Source: Paenibacillus sp. PK3_47 (GTDB lineage Bacteria > Bacillota > Bacilli > Paenibacillales > Paenibacillaceae). From it: a DNA stretch of 64,000 bases. Positions 1-7,726 of this stretch are shown in pieces. Numbering within the stretch: position 1 is the stretch's first letter; each line of letters opens with the position of its first letter. Location of the stretch: the NCBI RefSeq assembly GCF_023520895.1, contig NZ_CP026029.1, forward strand, positions 5,704,001 to 5,768,000, in the 5' to 3' direction. The translations under genes and the position numbers were made by a program. The notes below the pieces were generated by a model. It ran no database searches, was not told where the DNA came from, and saw nothing but the letters and a program-made list of their open reading frames with translations.

Positions 1-360
1 GCCGCGCTGCACGGAAGAGAGCGCCAGAAAGTCTTTTTTATGGTCTTCTATATGCTGAAACAGCTGCAGGGCAGAGGGAAAAATCATGGTAGCTTTAATC
101 TGCTGCATGCCTTCATAAGGCTTAAGCAGTGTCTCCGCAAAATTCCGCAGAAAATCATCATGAATATCCTTCAGCAGATCTTCCTTGCTCACAAAATGCT
201 TGTAAAAGGTCCCCCGGTTGTAGTCCGCACGCACGGAGATATCCATAATGGTAACCGCATCATATCCCTTTTCCAGGATCAGCTCCATGAAGGCTGCCTT
301 CAAAGCCTGCCGGGTTCTCCGCACTGCTCTGTTCAATTCTTCTTCCCGTTCCAAGGCCAT
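1..360 (-). CDS. TetR family transcriptional regulator, N-terminal part
   Basis: This minus-strand reading frame runs off the left edge of the window, so only about 120 N-terminal residues are visible. The first 60 residues form a TetR-type helix-turn-helix: an acidic/basic lead helix, then a segment ending in RADYNRGTFYKHFVSKEDLL, which is the typical recognition helix and following helix of the family. TetR proteins are dimeric repressors, and the ligand-binding C-terminus lies outside the window. Two starts are possible. An ATG at 360 sits only 3 nt after GGAGG, while a TTG at 354 has ideal 9-nt spacing, so the protein may start two codons later. It is divergent from the broken dehydrogenase at 487-1188, the sort of neighbour a TetR protein often controls. 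Family assignment is sure; target and ligand are unknown. Confidence 0.85.
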   Translation of the reverse strand, partial: MALEREEELNRAVRRTRQALKAAFMELILEKGYDAVTIMDISVRADYNRGTFYKHFVSKEDLLKDIHDDFLRNFAETLLKPYEGMQQIKATMIFPSALQLFQHIEDHKKDFLALSSVQRG

Positions 361-486
361 CTTCCTCCACGATATTTGTCATTTTATTATAACCATTAGG
401 CTCCAATGAGAAAAAGAGTGCCAATGATTAAAAATTTAAGTAAACAATAGGACATGGAATGTTCAAATTAATAATAAAGAGGTAAC

Positions 487-1188
487 ATGCCGAATCCGAA
501 TGTCGCTTTTTCAACTATATCTTAAATTATGATGAATGGGGAAGCCATTCAGCAGGTGATCCGTGAGCTGGGACTGGACGATTCCAACTCTCTGGCTGTC
601 ACAGCTGATGTATCCAGAGAAGAAGATGTGAAGAACTACGTGGACAAAGCCGTGGAGAAATTCGGAACCATCGATTATTTTGCCAATAATGCCGGGATTG
701 AAGGTCCTTCAGGCCTAGTGGAAGAGATCAGCGTCAAAGCGCTTGACATGGTGTACAACGTCAATGTGCGCGGTGTCTTCCTTGGTCTGCAGTATGTGAT
801 CCCTGTAATGAAAAAACAAAAATCCGGCGCAATCCTCAACACTTCCTCCTTGGCAGGATTGATGGGAGCCTCGGGAATGTCACCATACATTATGTCCAAG
901 CATGCGGTTGTAGGCCTGACCCGTGTAACGGCCAATGAGCTTGCACCGTTCGGCATTCGTGTCAATGCAGTCCTCCCGGGCACCATCAACACCCAAATGA
1001 TGCGCAAAATCGAGACCAACTCCGGCAGTGCAGACTCCTTCAAAGCAGCCAATGAAGCTACAACGCCAATGGGACGCTATGGAGAGCCTGAAGAGGTAGC
1101 CGCCGTAATGAACTTCCTCCTGTCTGAAGAAGCTTCATTCGTAACAGCTTCGCTTTACACAGTAGACGGGGGAATGATGGGACAATAA
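487..1188 (+). pseudogene. Short-chain dehydrogenase/reductase with disrupted 5' end
   Basis: The readable part (ATG 529 or 532 to 1188, about 219 residues) is the C-terminal four fifths of a classical SDR oxidoreductase. It has the NNAG motif, a catalytic Ser in NTSS, the Tyr-x-x-x-Lys pair in YIMSK and the C-terminal VDGG. The roughly 40 N-terminal residues that should carry the TGxxxGIG dinucleotide-binding loop are absent. A good ribosome binding site (AAAGAGGTAAC) leads to an ATG at 487 in the same frame, but this reads only 12 unrelated codons and then hits TAA at 523. The internal ATGs at 529/532 have no ribosome binding site. I infer a deletion or replacement at the 5' end, so any product would lack its cofactor loop and is probably inactive. 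A sequencing error cannot explain the missing region. Confidence 0.65.
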
Positions 1189-1227
1189 GGCAGCAGCGAT
1201 AAGGGTGTGTAATAGTATTAATTAAAA

Positions 1228-1271
1228 AGGGGTTAAGCCGTCTGCCTGGGCAGCGGTTTGACCCTTTTTTG
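1228..1271 (+). terminator. Intrinsic terminator after the SDR remnant
   Basis: GGGTTAAGCCG pairs with CGGTTTGACCC (two G-U pairs) around an 11-nt GC-rich loop and is followed by a run of T. It lies 40 nt after the SDR stop codon. Confidence 0.8.
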
Positions 1272-1307
1272 CGTGATTTCTTACACGGGTCCGGGAGCAG
1301 GATTATA

Positions 1308-1490
1308 CCTAAGTGGAATTTCTCCTGCTATTTCTTCATCTATTCATGTAATCAGGATGCTAGCGGGAAAATCTCCACTTATATATTCCCAATCCGCCCG
1401 TAATGGTGAAAAAACGCCGTATTAAATGGAGGTTTTCCAGCTAAGCTGCATAAATAATGAAAATTGGTGAAATTAAGTGGAGAAAATCCC
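1308..1490. repeat. Degenerate intergenic repeat cluster (AAGTGGA/TCCACTT motif)
   Basis: Four copies of a short motif alternate in orientation: TAAGTGGAATTTCTCC near 1311, AATCTCCACTTA near 1368, AAATGGAGGTTTTCC near 1424 and TTAAGTGGAGAAAATCCC near 1471. Spacing is about 47-59 nt. No gene or promoter is evident in this stretch. It resembles, in period but not in sequence, the arrays at 11493, 13590 and 38588. Confidence 0.6.
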
Positions 1491-1499
1491 TTTAAAGAA

Positions 1500-2120
1500 T
1501 CAGATTTCCGCCCTGAACGTTCTGCCCAGCTGATCCCCCAGGCCGAAGTAATGACGGAAATTATAGATCAGCGGACTCCATTTTTGCGGATCGATATGAC
1601 TGCCGTGAGTAATAATATCCTTATGGGCATGCACTTGTACTGCCCTGGCCTCTATGACCGCAAAATCAGGAGAATGCTCCGGCACCCGGATATTCAGCAC
1701 AGCGGCTTCGATTTGCAGCGGACATTCGGCTATACGTGCCGGCTTTACAGTCACTGAAGCAGCAGGCGTTAGCCCGCTGGCGGCGAATTTATCTTTTAGA
1801 AAAGTGAAACCGTATTGCTGCTTATCTTCCGGAACAGGATATTTGCCGGTATACGGAGCCAGCCGTTCCACCTCTTTCCAAAGCGAAGGGCCCGGGATAT
1901 TCACTACACACTCAGGGTGCCGCTCCAGGTTATGAAACGCTTGTCCGCCTATGCCCAGTCCGAGCACAATACAGTCTCCGAGTGCCCAGGAGGAAGAGAT
2001 CGGGCTGATATTTACCGTGCCGTCTTCATTTAAAGTGCTTAGCAGGATTACCGGAGTGCCGTAGTACAGAATGGCGGGTTTAATCATTTCTGATGGCGGC
2101 AGCTGGTTCGTATTATTCAT
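1500..2120 (-). CDS. Flavin reductase family protein (FMN-binding split barrel)
   Basis: About 206 residues with the look of the flavin reductase-like/FMN-binding split-barrel superfamily. An N-terminal strand region (residues about 20-35) reads LLSTLNEDGTVNISPISSSW, where the family binds FMN, and is followed by a conserved HPECVVNIP segment. Proteins of this fold are cytoplasmic FMN-binding reductases or related flavoproteins; the substrate cannot be told from sequence. I chose the ATG at 2120 because AGGGGGAAC stands 6 nt upstream; the frame is open 19 codons further but without a ribosome binding site. It is divergent from an ArsR-type regulator 95 nt away, so the two probably share regulation. 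Confidence 0.8.
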   Translation of the reverse strand: MNNTNQLPPSEMIKPAILYYGTPVILLSTLNEDGTVNISPISSSWALGDCIVLGLGIGGQAFHNLERHPECVVNIPGPSLWKEVERLAPYTGKYPVPEDKQQYGFTFLKDKFAASGLTPAASVTVKPARIAECPLQIEAAVLNIRVPEHSPDFAVIEARAVQVHAHKDIITHGSHIDPQKWSPLIYNFRHYFGLGDQLGRTFRAEI

Positions 2121-2136
2121 GGAATAGTTCCCCCTG

Positions 2137-2164
2137 TTGATGTTTTCTGCTCCAATTGTATAAT
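2137..2164 (+). promoter_or_regulatory. Promoter of the ArsR-type regulator
   Basis: TTGATG and TATAAT are separated by 16 nt, placing a start point about 45 nt before the regulator ATG. It lies in the divergent intergenic region, so the regulator could act on both genes from here. Confidence 0.6.
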
Positions 2165-2215
2165 ACATATAGTTCAAGTATCATCGAAGTATGGAATGCA
2201 AAGAGGGTGTCAACA

Positions 2216-2932
2216 ATGAAAACCGCTTCAAACCTGGCTCAGATTGCAGCTCTGGTGAGTGAAGATTCGCGGGCTGTAATTTTATCTGTTTTGATGGATG
2301 GAAGATTTCATGCAGCGGGCGAGCTCGCCTATATGGCAGGGATACAGCCGCAGACAGCAAGCTTCCATTTGGCAAAAATGGTTCAGGCGGGTGCAGTTGC
2401 CGTTGAAAAACAAGGAAGGCACCGCTACTACGGAATAAAGGATCAGCAAGTTGCCCAGGTGATGGAATCTTTATTGTTCCTTGCGCCTCCGGTTGAAATC
2501 AAGTCGCTGCGGCAGTCAGCAGAAGATCAAGCGCTCCGTTATGCACGAACCTGTTATGATCACCTGGCGGGGAGTCTGGGCGTCCAATTGACTAAGGCAC
2601 TCCTGAATACCGGTGTTCTATGTGAAGAACTGGAAGGGTATGAGGTTACCGGATACGGGGAAAAGATTTTTACAGACCTTCTGATTGACCTGGAGCAGGT
2701 GAGGAAGAAAAAGCGGTCGTTCTCACACAAGTGTCTGGACTGGAGCGAAAGACGCCACCATCTCGCCGGCGCATTAGGAAATGCCATTCTGGAAAAGCTG
2801 CTGGAAATGCATTGGGTGCAGCGGCACCCTGCGTCACGGGCTATCAGCATTACTTCCGAGGGGGAGAAGGGGCTTAGAGAAGTGTTTTCGCTGGATATCA
2901 ATGAATTGGCGGTATTAGGCAAAAATAAATAA
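2216..2932 (+). CDS. ArsR/SmtB-type helix-turn-helix transcriptional regulator
   Basis: About 238 residues. The first 90 form a winged helix of ArsR type: IAALVSEDSRAVILSVLMDG, a recognition segment containing PQTASFHLAKMVQAG, and a wing reading GRHRYYGI. The remaining 150 residues are a C-terminal domain of the kind seen in longer ArsR-like proteins; I see no ArsR-type metal-binding cysteine cluster (such as CxC) near the HTH, so a metal sensor role is not supported. The ATG at 2216 follows AAGAGGG by 8 nt; an upstream in-frame ATG at 2156 overlaps the promoter and lacks a ribosome binding site. It is divergent from the flavin reductase and probably controls it. Confidence 0.8.
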   Translation: MKTASNLAQIAALVSEDSRAVILSVLMDGRFHAAGELAYMAGIQPQTASFHLAKMVQAGAVAVEKQGRHRYYGIKDQQVAQVMESLLFLAPPVEIKSLRQSAEDQALRYARTCYDHLAGSLGVQLTKALLNTGVLCEELEGYEVTGYGEKIFTDLLIDLEQVRKKKRSFSHKCLDWSERRHHLAGALGNAILEKLLEMHWVQRHPASRAISITSEGEKGLREVFSLDINELAVLGKNK

Positions 2933-2968
2933 AGACCTGTCCCCCGAAACGGATTCGGACAGATCTTT
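2931..2968. terminator. Convergent hairpin between the ArsR gene and the diguanylate cyclase
   Basis: AAAGACCTGTCC pairs with GGACAGATCTTT (one mismatch). The ends are A-rich on one side and T-rich on the other, so it can act for both convergent genes, though the T-run is short. Confidence 0.6.
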
Positions 2969-2992
2969 AGGATTCACTGGGGCCAATACACT

Positions 2993-4651
2993 CTATCTCC
3001 TGACCGGAACAATCCGGTTGCGGCCCTGATTTTTGGCTTCATAGAGCGCTATGTCTACAGTTTTGAACAAATCGCTCAGATAAGCTGAGGCGTCCTCAGG
3101 TTCCGGGACCGAGAAGCTGCGGATACTCAGCAGCCCCATGCTAATGGTTACGGATACAGGATGCTTCGCATTTTCGATGTTTATCAGGTTCGTCTCAATG
3201 CCGGATTTGAAGATTTCTGCTAACTGCAGCGCCTGCGGCTCATCGGTGTCCGGTAAATAAATAATGAATTCTTCACCGCCGTAACGGGCCAGAATATCAG
3301 CGGGTCTTAACGACTCCTGAAGCCTCTCAACCGTACTGCAAATTACAGCATCACCGGCCAAATGCCCGTAACGGTCGTTCACCGTCTTGAAGTAATCGAT
3401 ATCCAGCAATATTAGTGCTGAGGGGGTTTCAACCTCGCGGCTCCTGATGACCTCCTGCTCCAGCTGCTGGGTCAGATAATGACGGTTATAGCATCCGGTC
3501 AGGCTGTCGGTAATCGCCATCTTCGTCAGTTTGCGGTTGCTCTGGAACAGCTCCTCCTGGACTTTAATCAGGGAAGCGTTGCGTTCCTGCAGGATCGAAT
3601 TCTGCTGATTGGTCTCGTCAATGAGCCGGCGGAGTTCCGTAATGTCCTGGAATGTGATTATCCGTCCGACCCTGACATTGCTGACCATGATTGGTGCGGC
3701 ATGAATGCTGATGAAGAGCTGTATGCCGGGGTGGAACAGTTCAATTTCAGCTATTTCATGCGGCCGCTCCCGGTATTTATGCAGGAAACGTTCCATCCTG
3801 ACTGAATTTCCGGGTAAAAAAGCGGCCATCTCAAACCGGTCACCAATGGTCAGATGTCTGTACGGATAGAGGGCCTGATTGATTTCAATGACTTTCTCAT
3901 GATCATCGAGCACCAGGACTCCATATTCCATCGTATCTATGATATCCTGATGGGCAATGGTGACAATATCAAACACTTTATCCTGGTGAATGGTAACAAT
4001 AAAGAAAATGGCTGATACTACAATGCCCAGCGAGGTAAAGCCCGGAATAACAGGCAGGAAATCGTCCAGCACCACATTGAGAAAGACATCAAGCATCAGG
4101 AACACAGTGACTGCTATGATCCCTTTGAGCATGTTCATGATCTGATTTTTGATCCGTCCGGCCTGCCCGGAGACAAGCGCAACGTAAATAATATAGAATG
4201 AAACGATGGCATGAATGATAAGAATCAGCATATTCACCCAGAATACCGGGCCATAAGTTCTTTCGGCATATCCGCCGTTAACCGGCTGCACGAACCAGCC
4301 GTTCGGATTCAGCACTACACCCAAAGAGGAGAGAAAGGCCGGCACGAACAGCAGCATTAATATTTTCCGGTTCAAAAACTGCGACTGGCCTGACAGCAGG
4401 ATTGTGAAGAAGATCCAGCCGGTGGTCAGCAGCGAAGCATCCACAAAGGCAAGCTTTACATAAAACAGCTGATAGACAGGGTCATCTACGGTTTTGATGG
4501 CGAACTGGCAGTAGGGCCATACCATCATGGAAAAATGAAAGAGCAAATAGACTTTATGCAATTTTGTAATGGTTACGGTAGCAAATATGTATATGAATAA
4601 TAGAAACAAAATAAAGCACATGATGAGATCAATCCATGACTCCAAAGCCAC
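2993..4651 (-). CDS. Membrane diguanylate cyclase (7TM sensor - PAS - GGDEF)
   Basis: A 552-residue protein predicted to make cyclic di-GMP from GTP at the membrane. Residues about 5-225 contain seven hydrophobic segments of the type found in 7TM histidine-kinase sensors. Residues about 240-350 are PAS-like (DTMEYGVLVLDDHEKVIEIN onward) and residues 350-385 are a coiled linker. The C-terminal GGDEF domain has an intact active site, RYGGEEF near residue 457, and an RPAD product-inhibition I-site exactly five residues upstream, so it should be catalytic and feedback-inhibited. There is no EAL domain. The start is GTG at 4651, preceded by AAGAAGGTG with 7-nt spacing. It sits 1.2 kb from a c-di-GMP riboswitch (5898-5996), so producer and sensor are neighbours, although c-di-GMP diffuses and the link is only inferred. 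Confidence 0.93.
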   Translation of the reverse strand: MALESWIDLIMCFILFLLFIYIFATVTITKLHKVYLLFHFSMMVWPYCQFAIKTVDDPVYQLFYVKLAFVDASLLTTGWIFFTILLSGQSQFLNRKILMLLFVPAFLSSLGVVLNPNGWFVQPVNGGYAERTYGPVFWVNMLILIIHAIVSFYIIYVALVSGQAGRIKNQIMNMLKGIIAVTVFLMLDVFLNVVLDDFLPVIPGFTSLGIVVSAIFFIVTIHQDKVFDIVTIAHQDIIDTMEYGVLVLDDHEKVIEINQALYPYRHLTIGDRFEMAAFLPGNSVRMERFLHKYRERPHEIAEIELFHPGIQLFISIHAAPIMVSNVRVGRIITFQDITELRRLIDETNQQNSILQERNASLIKVQEELFQSNRKLTKMAITDSLTGCYNRHYLTQQLEQEVIRSREVETPSALILLDIDYFKTVNDRYGHLAGDAVICSTVERLQESLRPADILARYGGEEFIIYLPDTDEPQALQLAEIFKSGIETNLINIENAKHPVSVTISMGLLSIRSFSVPEPEDASAYLSDLFKTVDIALYEAKNQGRNRIVPVRR

Positions 4652-4803
4652 CGGGCCGCACCTTCTTGCTATTATGGAAGTGATATTCTACATGGGTCTG
4701 AAGTCTTATATATTGATTTTAATATATAATTAGTATGAAAATTTTTCAAGTTTTTTAGAAGTTTAAACTAAACGTTACTATCTTTTTGCAGGAGGGAAAC
4801 AAC

Positions 4804-5721
4804 ATGAAGTCGGTTACTGTACAAAGTCTAACGGAGAAATTTCAGCTTGAAGTGCTGGCGGGAGCCAGCCGGATGGACCGTCCAGTTACCCGTCCGCGCA
4901 CGCACAGACCGGGGCTGGAGTTTGTCGGATATTTTGATTTTTTTCCTATGGAGCGGGTACAGGTGCTCGGCCGTAAGGAAATTAACTATTTATTGACGCT
5001 TAGTGTGGAAGACCGCAAGCTGCATATCGGGAACATCGTCAAATATCATCCGCCGTGTTTTATAGTGACCTCAGGCCAGCAGGAGATCCCTTATTTGACA
5101 CTGTTCTGTGATCAGGAAGGGATTCCGCTGCTGCGGACAACAGACACAACCACTGAGTTCATTGCCAAGCTGGACAGTTATCTGGTCAAAACACTTGCGC
5201 CGGAAATGTCTATTCATGGTGTATGTGTGAATGTATCCGGTATAGGTATTCTGCTCAGGGGCAAATCCGGAATCGGCAAAAGCGAAACTGCACATACGCT
5301 CATCAGAAGAGGCCACCGGTTTGTGGCAGACGATATAGTGGTACTAAAAAAGCTGGGGCCGGCTACACTGCTCGGTACCCATAACGAGACCACCCGCGAA
5401 TTCCTGGCACTGCGCAGTGTCGGCCTGATCAATGTCGTCAGACAATACGGACGCAGGGCTTTCCAGGATGAAACGCGGATCGTGCTCGATATTGAGCTGG
5501 CCCCATGGCGGGAGAATGCGCTGAACAATGAGCTGGAGGTCGTTCCCCAGTTCACCGAATATCTCGGTGTCCAGATTCCGCATATGGAAATCCAGCTTCA
5601 GCCGGGCCGTGACGTTGCCGGCCTCATTGAGGCGGCGGCCAACAACTGGTATCTTAAGCAGCTTGGCTACAGCGCGGTTGAAGAGTTTATGAAGCGGATC
5701 GAAGATGGAATGCAGTCTTAA
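4804..5721 (+). CDS. hprK: HPr kinase/phosphorylase, diverged paralogue
   Basis: A 305-residue member of the HprK/P family, which phosphorylates HPr on its regulatory serine and removes it by phosphorolysis, the hub of carbon catabolite repression. The P-loop GKSGIGKS is at residues 153-160, the catalytic Asp pair at 176-177 (VADDIVV) and His at 138 in IHGV. The family signature, normally LEIRGLGIINV, reads LALRSVGLINV, so the conserved Glu and Gly are replaced by Ala and Ser. The gene is single, with its own terminator, and is not followed by lgt as the housekeeping copy usually is. I infer a second, specialised copy, perhaps with altered phosphorylase activity or another substrate. The ATG at 4804 has GGAGGGA 7 nt upstream. 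Confidence 0.88.
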   Translation: MKSVTVQSLTEKFQLEVLAGASRMDRPVTRPRTHRPGLEFVGYFDFFPMERVQVLGRKEINYLLTLSVEDRKLHIGNIVKYHPPCFIVTSGQQEIPYLTLFCDQEGIPLLRTTDTTTEFIAKLDSYLVKTLAPEMSIHGVCVNVSGIGILLRGKSGIGKSETAHTLIRRGHRFVADDIVVLKKLGPATLLGTHNETTREFLALRSVGLINVVRQYGRRAFQDETRIVLDIELAPWRENALNNELEVVPQFTEYLGVQIPHMEIQLQPGRDVAGLIEAAANNWYLKQLGYSAVEEFMKRIEDGMQS

Positions 5722-5740
5722 AGTTACATATAACAACCAA

Positions 5741-5790
5741 AGCAGCAGTTAAGGACCGTATTTTTTACAGCCTTAACTGCTGTTATTTTA
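5741..5790 (+). terminator. Intrinsic terminator after hprK-like gene
   Basis: AGCAGCAGTTAAGG pairs with CCTTAACTGCTGTT around a loop that includes a T-tract; the sequence after the stem is also T-rich. It sits 20 nt after the stop codon and separates this gene from the riboswitch. Confidence 0.8.
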
Positions 5791-5897
5791 AATATTCAAA
5801 ATATTCAGATATTGCGAAGAAAAAGAAGGAAATATGACTGCTGCTGTCGAAATATAAATTCACATAGATAATAAATACCAAAATATGTTTTATTCTG

Positions 5898-5996
5898 AAG
5901 CGCCAGCTGATGAACAAAGGCAACTCCGCCGAAAGGCGGAAGACGCAAAGCTACCGGTCTAAACCGCTTCAAAGCGGCATGACAGCGGGGATACTC
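5898..5996 (+). ncRNA. Cyclic-di-GMP-I (GEMM-I) riboswitch aptamer
   Basis: The sequence carries the conserved GEMM-I core in order: AAAGGCAA, a GAAA tetraloop on a CCGCC/GGCGG stem, then GACGCAAAGC followed by ACCGGTCTAA, a second stem CCGCTT/AAGCGG, and the closing CATGACAGCGGGG. The GNRA tetraloop, the GACGCAAAGC joining strand and the CAGCGGGG 3' strand are the diagnostic parts that bind c-di-GMP. The aptamer is about 250 nt upstream of the STAS-like gene and reads in its direction, so the two genes at 6254-7681 are its likely targets. I recognise it from memory of the Vc2-type consensus; a covariance-model search would be decisive. Confidence 0.93.
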
Positions 5997-6013
5997 ATAT
6001 AGTTTGGTTTTTT
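5959..6013 (+). terminator. Possible riboswitch terminator (expression platform)
   Basis: CTAAAC at 5959-5964, inside the aptamer core, can pair with GTTTGG at 6002-6007, which is directly followed by six T. Forming this stem would break the conserved CTAA segment, so ligand binding would favour read-through (an ON switch). The outer stem is short, so this is a model rather than a clear terminator. Confidence 0.35.
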
Positions 6014-6253
6014 GTTGTCTAAATACAACAATAGTAGATTAGTAGACATGTTGAGGAGGGTTTTGCCGGGACAATATACATAAATGGAAGCAGAGTTCTG
6101 CAAAATGTTGAAAAATTTATGATTATTTGTCTGAAAATATCAAAAAAGAGGCAAGAAATGTCGATATTAACTAAGCTATGTCATGAATTTCATTGCTGAG
6201 CTCATGAATCTCTCAGCTTAGAATCAAAACAATCAGAGGAGTGTCAATACAAG
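6014..6253 (+). other. Long 5' leader between the riboswitch and the STAS-like gene
   Basis: About 240 nt without a convincing gene. It holds a small hairpin TGTTGT/ACAACA at 6014-6031, a hairpin GCTGAG/CTCAGC near 6194-6218, and two very short open frames (11-13 codons) that begin at 6048 and near 6159. The second follows AAAAGAGGCAAG. Neither is long enough to call. Confidence 0.4.
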
Positions 6254-6613
6254 ATGATCGCAGAAACTAAGATGTATCCGGAATCCAACACTATTTTTAT
6301 CAGCCTCCACGGTTTTGCCGATTTGGATGAAACCATCAAAGAAGTAGATATTTTCGAGAATAATATGCCGTCATTGCCGCTTAAAGATATGTCCCTAATC
6401 ATCGATTGCAGTGATATGGCGCCATTCAAAGCTGAAATCCTGCCTGTACTTGAACGCTGCTACGTTTTGTACAACGCGTTTAAGCATTGTGTGCTCGTCA
6501 ATCCGCAAAAGGTTGTTGCCAAATCCCAGCTGCAGAGAGTAGCTCCCAAAGCCGGATTTGCAGGACACTTTGTAGATACCGTTGATGAAGCTTGGGCGAT
6601 TGTGAAGGGTTAA
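6254..6613 (+). CDS. Small STAS/SpoIIAA-like protein, function unknown
   Basis: A 119-residue cytoplasmic protein with no signal or membrane segment. Its pattern is a strand (TIFISLHG), a helix, a second strand (MSLIIDCSD), then alternating helices and strands. This looks like the SpoIIAA-like/STAS fold used by anti-sigma antagonists and lipid-binding modules. The position of the phosphorylated serine of classical antagonists (DSSG) is FKAE here, so classical regulation by phosphorylation is unlikely. Translation starts at ATG 6254 with GAGGAGTG 10 nt upstream. It is the first gene after the c-di-GMP riboswitch and is followed after 69 nt by the KAS III homologue, which suggests a two-gene operon. 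The fold is inferred from pattern only; function is not known to me. Confidence 0.7.
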   Translation: MIAETKMYPESNTIFISLHGFADLDETIKEVDIFENNMPSLPLKDMSLIIDCSDMAPFKAEILPVLERCYVLYNAFKHCVLVNPQKVVAKSQLQRVAPKAGFAGHFVDTVDEAWAIVKG

Positions 6614-6682
6614 GCGTTAACGGGAGATCAAATTCTTTTCAATGAAATACATTACAAATCTACTGGCAAAGGGTGGTCAAAC

Positions 6683-7681
6683 TTGGCTAATGTGAGAATA
6701 GTAAGTACTGAAGTGTACCATCCGGCAACGAAGGTCAGCAATGAAGAATTGGCTGTCCAGGCGGGGGAAGCAGCAGGGAAGCTTATCGGGATTTGGGAGT
6801 ATTTTGGACGCAAGGATCGTTATTATGCAGAGAGCTATGAAGAAAGCACGCTCTTTATGGGAATAGAAGCGGCAAAAGCATTACTTAAAAAAACCGGGCT
6901 TGCCGGAGAAGATCTGGATATGATTGTATTCTCCTCAGGCACTCATGACTTCAGCGCACCGACGGATGCTGCTTTTGTTCACCAGGCTTTAAAGGGTAAA
7001 GAAAATTGTATTGTGTATGACAGCAATGCAAACTGTGTAGGGATGGTTGTCGCTGCTGACCAGGCGGCCCGTTCTATGATTACGAACCGCAAAGTGAAAT
7101 ACGCGCTTATTGTAGGATCGGAACAAATTGCCAGGTTTTATAAAGAAGGGGACTTGGCGTCAAAAGGTCTCTGCGGAGATGCGGCCTGCGCGGTCTTGTT
7201 GGAGCGTGTAGAGGACACAGACGCCGGTCTGATTGATTCCGCATACTACACCAATACGCAAAGAGCCGAGGATATGCAGTTTCCTGCAGGCGGGATGACA
7301 CAGATTTACGGCGAGCATATGACGCTTGAGGAGAAGAAAATTTATCTTCATCCGGAATATAACGTCAATGTGGCATTCCCGACAGCGGTAACGAATATTG
7401 AAATGCTGCTGCAGGAGCATGGACTGCAGAAAAGTGACATCACCCACTATATTCTCAGCCAGCTGAATCTCAGTGTCATCAAAGATATTGCCGGCAATTT
7501 GCAGGAAGACATTACTAAATTCCCGTACATTGGCGATATCTATGGCTACACAGGGACCAGCAGCCCGTTCATCACGCTTCATCATGCCATTAAAGACGGC
7601 ACCCTGGTTCCAGGGGACCTGTTCGTACTGTGGTCTGTCGGAGCGGGGATTACCAGCTGTGCCACCCTGTGGAAGCTGTAA
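6683..7681 (+). CDS. FabH-like ketoacyl synthase III homologue with altered catalytic triad
   Basis: A 332-residue thiolase-fold protein matching KAS III (FabH) over its whole length, including the C-terminal VGAGITSCATLWKL. The nucleophile Cys is kept at residue 118 in SNANCVGM. The other two catalytic positions differ: the His of the HQAN motif is Ser259 (LSQLN) and the Asn of the GNTS motif is Tyr289 (GYTGTSSP). Without these it should not decarboxylate malonyl-ACP in the FabH way, so an acyl transfer, thioester-handling or non-decarboxylating role is more likely. The start is TTG at 6683, after AAAGGGTGG. It is probably co-transcribed with the STAS-like gene behind the c-di-GMP riboswitch and ends at a strong terminator. 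It is not next to fatty-acid or polyketide genes. Confidence 0.85.
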   Translation: MANVRIVSTEVYHPATKVSNEELAVQAGEAAGKLIGIWEYFGRKDRYYAESYEESTLFMGIEAAKALLKKTGLAGEDLDMIVFSSGTHDFSAPTDAAFVHQALKGKENCIVYDSNANCVGMVVAADQAARSMITNRKVKYALIVGSEQIARFYKEGDLASKGLCGDAACAVLLERVEDTDAGLIDSAYYTNTQRAEDMQFPAGGMTQIYGEHMTLEEKKIYLHPEYNVNVAFPTAVTNIEMLLQEHGLQKSDITHYILSQLNLSVIKDIAGNLQEDITKFPYIGDIYGYTGTSSPFITLHHAIKDGTLVPGDLFVLWSVGAGITSCATLWKL

Positions 7682-7726
7682 TCCGATTTCTGCTGAGTTA
7701 AGAAGCAGCATCTATACAATTAATCA

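Noticed and set aside
40..399. Plus-strand frame of 119 codons at the window start
   Set aside because: The minus strand of the same region encodes a clear TetR helix-turn-helix; the plus frame is its shadow.
6048..6200. Leader peptides in the riboswitch leader
   Set aside because: Two frames of 11-13 codons exist, but neither has codon bias (such as repeated amino acids) that would suggest attenuation.
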